Assembly: GCA_963726785.1 (NCBI GenBank)
Contig: CAVSDJ010000001.1
Coordinates: forward strand, 496,001 to 560,000
Direction of reading: 5' to 3'
Origin: DATEKX01 sp963726785
GTDB lineage: Bacteria > Acidobacteriota > Blastocatellia > UBA7656
Length of the DNA: 64,000 nt
A model generated the notes under the pieces. It saw only the letters and a program-made list of their open reading frames with translations. It had not been told where the DNA came from and made no database searches. A program made the translations under genes and the position numbers. This document shows, piece after piece, positions 8,621 to 16,345 of this stretch (its first letter is position 1; every line of letters begins with the position of its first letter).

Positions 8621-9403
8621 ATGAACATAGTCGTATGTTTGAAACAAGTCCCTAAGAAGGACTCGATTTTAAGAATTGGCGCGGACCAGAAATGGATTGA
8701 CGAGCGCGACCTCAGCTACGAGATGAGCGAGGCCGACGCTTACGCACTGGAAGAAGCGCTGCGCCAGAAAGAGAAGCACGGCGGCGAAGTCATAGTCATT
8801 TCGCTCGGCCCTGAGCGCGTGCGGCAATCAATCAAAGAAGCGCTTGCTAAAGGCGCAGACCGCGCCATCCACCTGCACGACCCCATCTTTAACACGGCAA
8901 CGGATGCGCTTGGTATAGCTCGCGCGCTTGCCGGAGCGTTGAAGGATGAAAAGTGCGACCTGATTTTCACAGGGCTTCAGTCGGACGACTATGGGTTTGC
9001 GCAGGTCGGCCTCGTGCTTGCGGAGATGCTGGGACTTTCTAGCGCGACCATCGTCATGGAGGTGCAGCCCGAAGAAGGAAGCGTCAGAGTGAAGCGCGAG
9101 CTTGAGTCGGGATGGTTCCAGTGGGTGCGTGTGCCTATGCCCGCGCTGCTGACGATTCAATCGGGCATCAATCAACTTCGTTACGCGACGCTCAAGGGCA
9201 TCATGGCTGCGAAGAAAAAAGAGATACGCGAAGTGAAGGCCGCAGACCTTGGATTGACCGCAGACGATCTGAAACCTATGCAGACCATCGAGCGCGTCTA
9301 CCTGCCTGAGAAGAGCAAGCAGACGGAAATGATTGAAGGCAAGCCTGCTGAAATCGCGGCCAAACTGGTCGAGAAACTGCGATTCGACGCAAGAGTTTTT
9401 TAA
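8621..9403 (+). CDS. etfB: Electron transfer flavoprotein, beta subunit
   Basis: EtfB binds AMP and, with EtfA, accepts electrons from acyl-CoA dehydrogenases and passes them to ETF-quinone oxidoreductase. The N-terminus MNIVVCLKQVP and the segment FTGLQSDDYGFAQVG are typical. At 260 residues it is a normal EtfB. It is followed by etfA and the ETF-QO gene, so this locus holds the whole electron route from beta-oxidation to the quinone pool. The crotonases and dehydrogenase at 31-38 kb are likely partners in the same metabolism. Confidence 0.95.
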   Translation: MNIVVCLKQVPKKDSILRIGADQKWIDERDLSYEMSEADAYALEEALRQKEKHGGEVIVISLGPERVRQSIKEALAKGADRAIHLHDPIFNTATDALGIARALAGALKDEKCDLIFTGLQSDDYGFAQVGLVLAEMLGLSSATIVMEVQPEEGSVRVKRELESGWFQWVRVPMPALLTIQSGINQLRYATLKGIMAAKKKEIREVKAADLGLTADDLKPMQTIERVYLPEKSKQTEMIEGKPAEIAAKLVEKLRFDARVF

Positions 9404-9470
9404 CACCAGTGACGAGTGGCAGTAGCCCGACCGTGAGGGAGGGCGAAAGACTCACGCCCTTGGAGGAATG

Positions 9471-10463
9471 ATGAGCGAAGGAATACTTCTTTTTATAGAA
9501 CAGCGGGACGGCGTGCTGAATCGCACTTCTTATGAAGCGTTGGTTGCGGCTCAGGGCATCAGCGCCGGAACCGGAGATAAGATATCGGCAGTTGTTTTCG
9601 GGCGCGGCATCTCGAACATCGCGACGGATGTCGCGGGCAAAAAGCTCGAAGCCGTCTACACGGTCGAAGACGATAAGCTCGCAGAGTACACGCCGGGCGG
9701 GTACGTTGCCGCGCTCAAACAAGTAATCGAACAACTGTCGCCGCGACTGATCATCTTCAGCCACACTTATCAAGTTCGCGATTTCGCGCCAAAGCTTGCC
9801 GCCGCTCTGGGCAAGCCTTTTGTGACTGACTGCGTGAGCTATCACGCCAGCGGAAGCGACGTTGTTTTCACGCGCCAGATATTTCAAGGCAAGATCAACA
9901 CAGACGTCCGCGTGTCGGCTGACCCGCCCATCTTCGCCAGTTTTCAGGCTGGCTCGTATCGAGCAGACAAAGCGGAAGCCTCAGACGCGCCCGCCCAGGT
10001 CAAGCCGCTTGAAATCAATATGGCAGATGTTGTGATTCGCACTCAGCCCGAAGAGAAATTTCAAGAAGCGAAGCAAGCGGTTGACCTTACTCAAGCGCCG
10101 CTCATCGTGGCGGTCGGGCGCGGCATCAAGAGCCAGGAGAACATCGCGATTGTCGAAGAACTTGCGAAGGCTATGGGCGCAGAGATCGCCGCATCGCGCC
10201 CGATATGCGACAACGAATGGTTGCCGATGGATCGGCAGATAGGAAGCTCAGGGCAGACGGTCGCACCCAAGCTTTACCTGGCGGTCGGCATCTCGGGCGC
10301 GATTCAGCACGTGGTCGGCATGAAGAACTCGCAGACCATAGTCGCAATCAATAAAGACGCCGAAGCACCCATCTTTGACATCGCGGACTACGGCATCGTG
10401 GGCGACCTCTTCGAGATAGTGCCCGCGATAACGGCAGAGGTCAAAAAAGCAAAAGGCGAATAA
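9471..10463 (+). CDS. etfA: Electron transfer flavoprotein, alpha subunit
   Basis: EtfA carries the FAD of the electron transfer flavoprotein. The C-terminal FAD-binding domain is evident: GRGIKSQENI, then GSSGQTVAPKLYLAVGISGA and a closing VAINKDAEAPIFDIADYGIVGD. Two adjacent ATGs occur at 9468 and 9471. The second is preferred because GGAGG (9462-9466) is only one base from the first. The product is 330 residues, a typical length. It follows etfB after a 67-base gap containing a small GTGAG/CTCAC hairpin. Confidence 0.95.
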   Translation: MSEGILLFIEQRDGVLNRTSYEALVAAQGISAGTGDKISAVVFGRGISNIATDVAGKKLEAVYTVEDDKLAEYTPGGYVAALKQVIEQLSPRLIIFSHTYQVRDFAPKLAAALGKPFVTDCVSYHASGSDVVFTRQIFQGKINTDVRVSADPPIFASFQAGSYRADKAEASDAPAQVKPLEINMADVVIRTQPEEKFQEAKQAVDLTQAPLIVAVGRGIKSQENIAIVEELAKAMGAEIAASRPICDNEWLPMDRQIGSSGQTVAPKLYLAVGISGAIQHVVGMKNSQTIVAINKDAEAPIFDIADYGIVGDLFEIVPAITAEVKKAKGE

Positions 10464-10481
10464 GATCGTAGTATTGAAATT

Positions 10482-10558
10482 TGTAGGGGCGGCCCTCTGC
10501 GGCTGCCCCAGATTGTTGTATCGCCAGTCTGGGGCAGCCGCAGAGGGCCGCCCCTACA
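10482..10558. repeat. Perfect GC-rich hairpin between etfA and ETF-QO
   Basis: Arms at 10482-10512 and 10528-10558 are perfect 31-bp complements (beginning TGTAGGGGCGGCCCTCTGCG) around a 15-base loop. There is no poly-U tract, so it is more like a mobile palindromic element than a simple terminator. It would still form a strong RNA hairpin inside the etf transcript. Confidence 0.9.
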
Positions 10559-10569
10559 TAGGTTGATAA

Positions 10570-12249
10570 ATGGCTATCGAAAGAGAGATTCTTGAAATGG
10601 ATGTCCTGCTCGTCGGAGCGGGACCGGCTAATCTCAGTTGTGCGATTCACCTCGCGAATTTAATCAACGCGCACAACGAACGCGCAAAAGATTCGGGCGC
10701 AAAAAAACTCGATGAGATCAATATCGCCGTCATCGAGAAGGCTGCCGAAATCGGCGCGCATCAGCTTTCGGGCGCTGTGCTCGACCCTTCATCTTTGCGC
10801 GAGCTGATTCCTAATTTCGAGAAACATGGTCAAGCGCCGCTCGAAGCTCCCGTGGGCGAAGAGAAAGTCTACTTCCTCACAAAGCGCGGCAAAATAGCCA
10901 TGCCCGTGATCCCGCCGCCGCTCAAAAATCACGGCAATTACGTTGTGTCTTTGAACAAGCTTGTGCGCTGGTTGGGCGAAAAAGCCGAAGCCGCAGGCGT
11001 GAACATTTTTCCCGAATTTCCCGGCGCGGAGATGCTTTACGACGGGGACCGCGTCATAGGCGTTCGCACGGGCGACAAAGGAATTGACAAGACCGGAAAG
11101 CCCAAGCCGAATTTCGAGCCGGGCGTTGACATTGTTGCGAAAGTTACCGTGCTCGGCGAAGGCGTGCGCGGCTCGCTCACCAAACAACTGGTCAATCGTT
11201 TGAATCTTGATAGCGGAAGCGACCCGCAGGTCTATTCCGTAGGCATCAAAGAACTGTGGGAGATGCCGGACCATCGCTTCGCACCGGGTTCTGTCATTCA
11301 CACGCTGGGCTGGCCTTTGGATTCGCACACTTTCGGCGGCTCGTGGGTTTATGGAATGCGCGACCGCATCATTGACATAGGGCTTGCGGTCGGATTGGAC
11401 TATCGCGACGCTCGCATTGACCCGCATCACGAGTTTCAACTATTCAAGACTCATCCGTTGATCAGCGAATTGCTCAAAGGCGGCAAGATGATTCGCTATG
11501 GCGCAAAGGCTATGCCTGTGGGCGGGTGGTACACGCTGCCGCAACTGAGCGCGAATGGCGTGATGATCATCGGCGATTCGGGAGGCATGCTCAACGGCGA
11601 GCGGCTCAAAGGGATTCACACGGCAATCAAAGCCGGAATGATCGCGGCTGAAACGATCTTTGATGCGCTGGTCGCCGATGATTTTTCGCGGGCCAGACTG
11701 TCTGCTTACGATAAGAAGCTGAAAGAAAGCTACGTCGGGCGCGAGCTTTACAAAGCGCGCAATTTCCATCAGGCATTTGATCGCGGTCGAATGATGGGGT
11801 TGATAGTCGCGGGCATCTCGACGCTTACGGGAGGGAGGCTGCCTGGTCGCCTCTCAATCAAAGCAGGCCATCAACACATGTATAAACTCGATGGGCACAG
11901 GGGCGACCGTTACAGCGAGCTTAAGTACGATGATAAACTGACGGTCACCAAACTGACGGACGTTTATTATTCGAGCACGCATCACGACGAAGATCAGCCC
12001 GCTCACTTGAAGGTCGCAGATTTCGACATCTGTGTTGATCGTTGCGTTACTGAATACGGCAATCCGTGCCAGAACTTCTGTCCGGCAAACGTCTACGAGA
12101 TGGTTGATGCGGGAGAAGGGAAGCGCCGCTTGCAAATTAACTTCTCGAACTGCGTTCACTGTAAGACGTGCGATATTATGGACCCGTATCAGATAATCAA
12201 CTGGGTGACGCCCGAAGGCGGAGGCGGACCTAACTACAGGAATATGTAA
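10570..12249 (+). CDS. Electron transfer flavoprotein-ubiquinone oxidoreductase
   Basis: ETF-QO takes electrons from reduced ETF and passes them to membrane quinone through FAD and a 4Fe-4S cluster. The N-terminal dinucleotide fold LLVGAGPANLSCAIHLA binds FAD. The C-terminal ferredoxin-like region has CVTEYGNPCQNFCPANVYE and NCVHCKTCDI, giving the cluster cysteines, and ends with the conserved GGGGPNYRNM. The protein is 559 residues, the usual length for bacterial ETF-QO. It lies downstream of etfBA, separated by a perfect hairpin element. It acts as a monotopic protein at the cytoplasmic face of the inner membrane. Confidence 0.96.
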   Translation: MAIEREILEMDVLLVGAGPANLSCAIHLANLINAHNERAKDSGAKKLDEINIAVIEKAAEIGAHQLSGAVLDPSSLRELIPNFEKHGQAPLEAPVGEEKVYFLTKRGKIAMPVIPPPLKNHGNYVVSLNKLVRWLGEKAEAAGVNIFPEFPGAEMLYDGDRVIGVRTGDKGIDKTGKPKPNFEPGVDIVAKVTVLGEGVRGSLTKQLVNRLNLDSGSDPQVYSVGIKELWEMPDHRFAPGSVIHTLGWPLDSHTFGGSWVYGMRDRIIDIGLAVGLDYRDARIDPHHEFQLFKTHPLISELLKGGKMIRYGAKAMPVGGWYTLPQLSANGVMIIGDSGGMLNGERLKGIHTAIKAGMIAAETIFDALVADDFSRARLSAYDKKLKESYVGRELYKARNFHQAFDRGRMMGLIVAGISTLTGGRLPGRLSIKAGHQHMYKLDGHRGDRYSELKYDDKLTVTKLTDVYYSSTHHDEDQPAHLKVADFDICVDRCVTEYGNPCQNFCPANVYEMVDAGEGKRRLQINFSNCVHCKTCDIMDPYQIINWVTPEGGGGPNYRNM

Positions 12250-12283
12250 TTCGCGGCTGTCGCGCGAAGAAGTTCGATAGCTC

Positions 12284-12292
12284 TGGTATAAT
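12284..12292 (+). promoter_or_regulatory. Possible extended -10 promoter
   Basis: TGG followed by TATAAT (12287-12292) is an extended -10 element 56 bases before the ATG at 12348. No convincing -35 box is seen. It would drive the SurA-like/DsbA-like gene separately from the etf operon. Confidence 0.45.
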
Positions 12293-12347
12293 ATCGGCAA
12301 GTTACTTGCTGTGAGCATATGCCCGTGTTTAATCAATGGAGGAACCC

Positions 12348-13907
12348 ATGAAAGCTGTATCAAGGTTATTATTCATCGTTGTCTTTGCCCTTGTTTGCAA
12401 TGTGGCAACAGGGTTGAGCCAGCAGAAGCCAAAACCCGCCAAGCCCGCTGGCCCGCTTCAACCGCCCGCTGTGACTACACCACAACCCACGCCACAAGCG
12501 AAGAAAGAAGAGGACTGCGGATGTGAAGCGAAGATTCCAAGCGACACTGCGGCCATTGTCAACGGCGTGAAGATAATGATGCAAGACATTGACGAGCCGA
12601 TTAAGGATAAGGTCAAAGAGCTTCAGAATCAGGTCGTCGAAGCGCGCAAACGCCAGGTCAACCAGATGATCAATACGAAACTACTTGAAGCGGAAGCCAA
12701 GAAGCGCGGAATCAGCGCCGACCGCTTGCTCGAAATGGAAGTGGTGTCAAAGGTCACATCGCCGACCGAGGCCGAGGTTCAGGCGTTCTATCAGCAAAAC
12801 CGCGACAAGATTCAAGGCGAGCTTAAAGATGTGAAAGCGTCAATCATCGCCTACATTCGCAACGAGCGACAGGCACAGGAAGCAAAGCGGCTGGCCGACC
12901 GGCTGCGAACGGCGACGCCGGTGAAGGTTATGGTCGAAAATCCCACTCCTCCTCAGACCACAGCCGACCGCGCTCGCGTATTCGCTACTGTTAACGGCGC
13001 ACCTATCACATCCGGCGATGTCGAAGATGCGATGCAGCCGATCATTTTCGATTTTCAAGAGCAAGTCTACATCCTGCGCAAGCAGTCGCTCGATGCGAAG
13101 ATGAACGATATGCTTTTAGAAGCGGAAGCGAAAAAGCGAACTATGACTCCCAGAGCCGTCTACGAGGCCGAAGTCATAGCTAAAGTGAAGCCTCCAACCG
13201 AAGAAGAAGCGCGAAAGCTTTATGATGCTAACAAAGAAAAATTGAACGGCACTTATGAGCAGTTTAAACCTCAAATCTTCGAATATCTTCAGGGACAGCA
13301 ACAGCAAAAAATCGAAGGGGAATTTGCCGAACAATTGCGTAAGGCCGCGACTATCCAGACGATACTCAGAGAACCTGACCCGCCCGTGCTGGCTATAACG
13401 ACGGACGATCAGCCTTCAAAAGGCAGCGCGACTGCTCCGGTCACGATCATCGAGTTCACCGATTACCAGTGCCCTAGCTGCGCAAAGTCGCAGCCTATCA
13501 TTGAAGAGGTGGCCAAAGAGTATGGCGACAAGGTGAGGCTGGTGGCGCGAGATTTTCCGCTCGAACAGCACACTCACGCGGCGAAGGCGGCAGAAGCGGC
13601 AGAGGCTGCGCGCGAGCAGGGAAAATACTGGGAATACGTTGCCCTGCTGTTTAAGAATCAGAACGCGCTCGCAGTGGCTAATCTCAAAGAGTACGCAACG
13701 CAGGTTGGGCTTGATAGAGCGAAATTCGATCAGGCGCTTGATTCGGGCAAGTTCGCAGACAAAATTCAGCGAGACCTGCGAGAGGGCGACAAGCTCGGAG
13801 TCAGTTCCACGCCGACCGTTTTCATTAACGGCAAGCGCGTCCGAGACAAAACCCCCGAAGGCTTGAAAGCCGCCATAGAGGCCGCTTTGAAGACGGGAAG
13901 CAAGTAG
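12348..13907 (+). CDS. Exported protein with two SurA-like N-domains and a DsbA-like thioredoxin domain
   Basis: An upstream ATG at 12336 is rejected because it encodes the GGAGG that serves the ATG at 12348. The 519-residue product starts with a signal peptide (about residues 1-24), then a proline-rich linker with Cys57 and Cys59. Two related modules follow at about 66-198 and 212-343. Each opens A(I/T)VNG and contains LLEAEAKKR, resembling the chaperone-like N-terminal region of SurA/PpiC proteins; no parvulin domain is seen. Residues 350-515 are a Thioredoxin_4/DsbA-like domain with CPSC at 375-378 and the cis-proline segment SSTPTVFING. It probably acts in the periplasm as a disulfide oxidoreductase that also holds unfolded clients. 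The role is inferred from domains only. Confidence 0.88.
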   Translation: MKAVSRLLFIVVFALVCNVATGLSQQKPKPAKPAGPLQPPAVTTPQPTPQAKKEEDCGCEAKIPSDTAAIVNGVKIMMQDIDEPIKDKVKELQNQVVEARKRQVNQMINTKLLEAEAKKRGISADRLLEMEVVSKVTSPTEAEVQAFYQQNRDKIQGELKDVKASIIAYIRNERQAQEAKRLADRLRTATPVKVMVENPTPPQTTADRARVFATVNGAPITSGDVEDAMQPIIFDFQEQVYILRKQSLDAKMNDMLLEAEAKKRTMTPRAVYEAEVIAKVKPPTEEEARKLYDANKEKLNGTYEQFKPQIFEYLQGQQQQKIEGEFAEQLRKAATIQTILREPDPPVLAITTDDQPSKGSATAPVTIIEFTDYQCPSCAKSQPIIEEVAKEYGDKVRLVARDFPLEQHTHAAKAAEAAEAAREQGKYWEYVALLFKNQNALAVANLKEYATQVGLDRAKFDQALDSGKFADKIQRDLREGDKLGVSSTPTVFINGKRVRDKTPEGLKAAIEAALKTGSK

Positions 13908-13935
13908 TGAACAGAAAACAATAGCTATAGAATTC

Positions 13936-13970
13936 AAGAAGGGGCGACACTGCTGTGGTCGCCCCTTCTT
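13936..13970. terminator. Bidirectional intrinsic terminator
   Basis: A 13-bp perfect stem (AAGAAGGGGCGAC, 13936-13948, with 13958-13970) closes a 9-base loop. It lies between the convergent ends at 13907 (+) and 13982 (-), with A/T-rich outer stem bases in both directions. Confidence 0.82.
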
Positions 13971-13981
13971 GCTCACGCCCC

Positions 13982-15991
13982 TCAACTCTGCGGCGAAGGC
14001 TTATCCATCTGGGCCTGCAGGTCTTTGAGTTGTTGAGTTATGATGGCGGCATCGGACGCATTCGGCTGCATTTTCAGATAGCGATTGTAATTCTCGACGG
14101 CTTCGGGAAACTGACCTTTAGCCCTATGAGCTACAGCAAGAAATTTGTACGTGTCTGCTATTTCGGGTTGTACCTCGCGCACTGTGTTCAGGAGGCGCAA
14201 CGCTCCATCGAAATCGCCTTTTGACGCATCCGCCCGCCTTAAAAGAGCGCCTGTCAGGTGAAGGTTGATGAAAGGATTCGTCGGGTCCTGTTCAAGCCCA
14301 CGCTCAAGAAACCAGATGGCACGCTCGTAATTCCTTAACTCCCCATCGTAGGTGTAAACAGTTCCCAGAGTGTCTAACAAAGTCGCCTCGCGTTCGTTTA
14401 TTCTAAGCCCCATTTCGCAGAGCGCGATTATTCGGTCAAGGTGAGCGCGATCAGCTTTGGCGGGATTATTCTTCAACTGCTCTTGATAAAGGACGAGATG
14501 AGTAGATGCCAGATTGGCTATTACAACGAGGTTATCTGATCTTATCTCCATATAGCGCTCAAGTTCTTCGGCAACCTTATCATACCTTTGCTGGTTAAGA
14601 TATTTGTGCCCCAGAACAAAATGCGACATCGGTTGATCAGTGGCTATCTCTACGCCATGCTCCCAAAGCGTCATATCGTCTTTCCAGACATTGTTCTGCG
14701 CGATTGTTTTCCCGGTCAGCAAAAGAGCTATCAGCCCGACGAGCGCGGCCTGAGCCGTGCGGCGGCTTCCCAGAGTGAACCATTTCTCAATCGGTATTTT
14801 AACCAATGCCATCGCAAGCAGAAGTGAAAACCCAATCGAAGGAATATAGACGTAGCGTTCCTGCACCAGAAAATCCGCACCGAACGCGCCGAGGTTCAAT
14901 ACAGGAATCAGGTTGATCGCAAACCAGAGGATGGCGAACATCACAATCTTGTTTTTGCGCAGTTGCCAAAACGCTGCGGCCAGCCCCATTAAAATAATCA
15001 CAGGAATGATGAATCGCCAGTCAAGCGGGCTTTCAACTATCGGAGTCGAGTGGAAGATAGAGAGGTTGACAGGCCAAAACAACAATCCAATGTATTTGCA
15101 GATGGCTAGCGGTATGGTCAACAGCACTTGATGAAATGGATAATAAACATATTTCTTGTCGCTCAGAACAAAACCCAGCGCCTGATAGCGCAGTACGAAG
15201 TAGAAGATAGACATCAGCAAAAAGGTAGAGCTATACAAAAGGGCCTGCTTTATTCGATCTTTGAGGTTTCGATCATGGTCTATGATGAACACTTCGTAGA
15301 CAAAAATGAAAGCAGGCAGAGCAATGGCAGGTTCTTTTGAGAACGTCGCCAGAAGGAATAGAAACAGCGACGCAAGAAGGTATTTTATATTCTTCTTCTC
15401 GCGGTAAATTAAGTATAGATAGAATGACGGGAGCAGGAATAAGGCCAGAAACAGGTCGGTCATTCCGCTTATCCATGCAACCGATTCGGTGCGTAGCGGA
15501 TGAAGCGCAAACAGTAGAGTCGCAATTGACGTGAGCCGTATGTCATTCGTTATTCGTTTAAGTATCAGGAAGGCGAAATATACCGCCAGCAAGTGCATCA
15601 GCACATTTATTAGATGCCACCCTGCTGCCTGCGTCCCGAACAAAAACCAGCCAATCATCAAATAGACTGTAAATAGAGGGCGATAGTAAGGAGTCGTCGG
15701 CCCCGCATCTTCGTTAGGGTCTTTATCCTGCATTTGCCGCCAGAACCAGACCTCTGTGGTAAACGCTGTAGAGATATTCGAGAAACTGCGTATAGTCTCG
15801 TTCTGCAAGATTTGCGTAGTGTCATCGTATGCGAAACCGTGGTTGATGGTATTGGCGAAGACCAGGAAGGTCGAAACAAGAATCAAGCCGATAATCCATC
15901 TGTGCGATAAGTTAGATCTTGATGCGGCAACCGGCTTCTTTAATTCAGGCTGCTGCTTTCCTTTTGCGAGTACGCGTTTCTTTCTGCTCAT
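13982..15991 (-). CDS. TMTC-like GT-C membrane protein with C-terminal TPRs
   Basis: The 669-residue product has a basic cytoplasmic start and about ten membrane segments to around residue 430, then helical TPR repeats to the end. The first extracytoplasmic loop carries FAYDD (Asp56, Asp57), the acidic pair typical of GT-C glycosyltransferases. YYRPL and HPLRTESVAW further on resemble the TMTC O-mannosyltransferase family. It would use a polyprenyl-phosphate sugar to modify proteins or glycans outside the membrane. It is the last gene in the minus-strand glycan locus, with its own promoter candidate upstream. Substrate and acceptor cannot be told from sequence. It could instead be a protein O-glycosylation enzyme unrelated to the neighbouring genes. 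Confidence 0.8.
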   Translation of the reverse strand: MSRKKRVLAKGKQQPELKKPVAASRSNLSHRWIIGLILVSTFLVFANTINHGFAYDDTTQILQNETIRSFSNISTAFTTEVWFWRQMQDKDPNEDAGPTTPYYRPLFTVYLMIGWFLFGTQAAGWHLINVLMHLLAVYFAFLILKRITNDIRLTSIATLLFALHPLRTESVAWISGMTDLFLALFLLPSFYLYLIYREKKNIKYLLASLFLFLLATFSKEPAIALPAFIFVYEVFIIDHDRNLKDRIKQALLYSSTFLLMSIFYFVLRYQALGFVLSDKKYVYYPFHQVLLTIPLAICKYIGLLFWPVNLSIFHSTPIVESPLDWRFIIPVIILMGLAAAFWQLRKNKIVMFAILWFAINLIPVLNLGAFGADFLVQERYVYIPSIGFSLLLAMALVKIPIEKWFTLGSRRTAQAALVGLIALLLTGKTIAQNNVWKDDMTLWEHGVEIATDQPMSHFVLGHKYLNQQRYDKVAEELERYMEIRSDNLVVIANLASTHLVLYQEQLKNNPAKADRAHLDRIIALCEMGLRINEREATLLDTLGTVYTYDGELRNYERAIWFLERGLEQDPTNPFINLHLTGALLRRADASKGDFDGALRLLNTVREVQPEIADTYKFLAVAHRAKGQFPEAVENYNRYLKMQPNASDAAIITQQLKDLQAQMDKPSPQS

Positions 15992-16061
15992 TTAAACCCG
16001 TTTGCAAAGTGCGATTATTTGTAATTAAACAGGGCGGAACCCTTCAATTTCAGTGTTGGAA

Positions 16062-16091
16062 ATGTTATCGCGCTGTGTTTAGAAGTGTCAA
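16062..16091 (-). promoter_or_regulatory. Sigma70 promoter candidate for the TMTC-like gene
   Basis: On the minus strand TTGACA (16091-16086) is exact consensus and TAACAT (16067-16062) matches the -10 box at 4 of 6 bases, with an 18-bp spacer. The start codon at 15991 is about 70 bases downstream. Confidence 0.6.
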
Positions 16092-16165
16092 CTACAACGG
16101 CTACCTTTGCAGGGTCAATTCATTCTCAGTCTAGAGACATCAGTTCTTGAATCAGAAACCTGAAG

Positions 16166-16288
16166 ATTCACCGCAGAGGCGCAGAGTACGCAGGATGGCC
16201 GATGATGTGCTTCGCACGCGGCGGGGGCGCAGAGTAATAATAGTTTTTCTCTGCGAAATCTCTGCGTCCTCTGCGCCTCTGCGGTGAA
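16166..16288. repeat. Inverted repeat, CCGCAGAGG family
   Basis: Arms at 16166-16192 and 16262-16288 (starting ATTCACCGCAGAGGCGCAGAG) match over 27 bp with one mismatch, around a 69-base centre. It occupies most of the spacer 15992-16345; the rest of that spacer holds the promoter of the downstream gene and nothing else recognisable. Confidence 0.88.
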
Positions 16289-16345
16289 TAGGCTTCTTTT
16301 TCACAATATTAAAGAGAATGAATTGACCTTGGCTAACTTTGAGCC

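Noticed and set aside
12336..12347. Earlier start codon for the SurA-like/DsbA-like protein
   Set aside because: That ATG overlaps the GGAGG ribosome-binding site of the ATG at 12348, which also gives a clean signal peptide.
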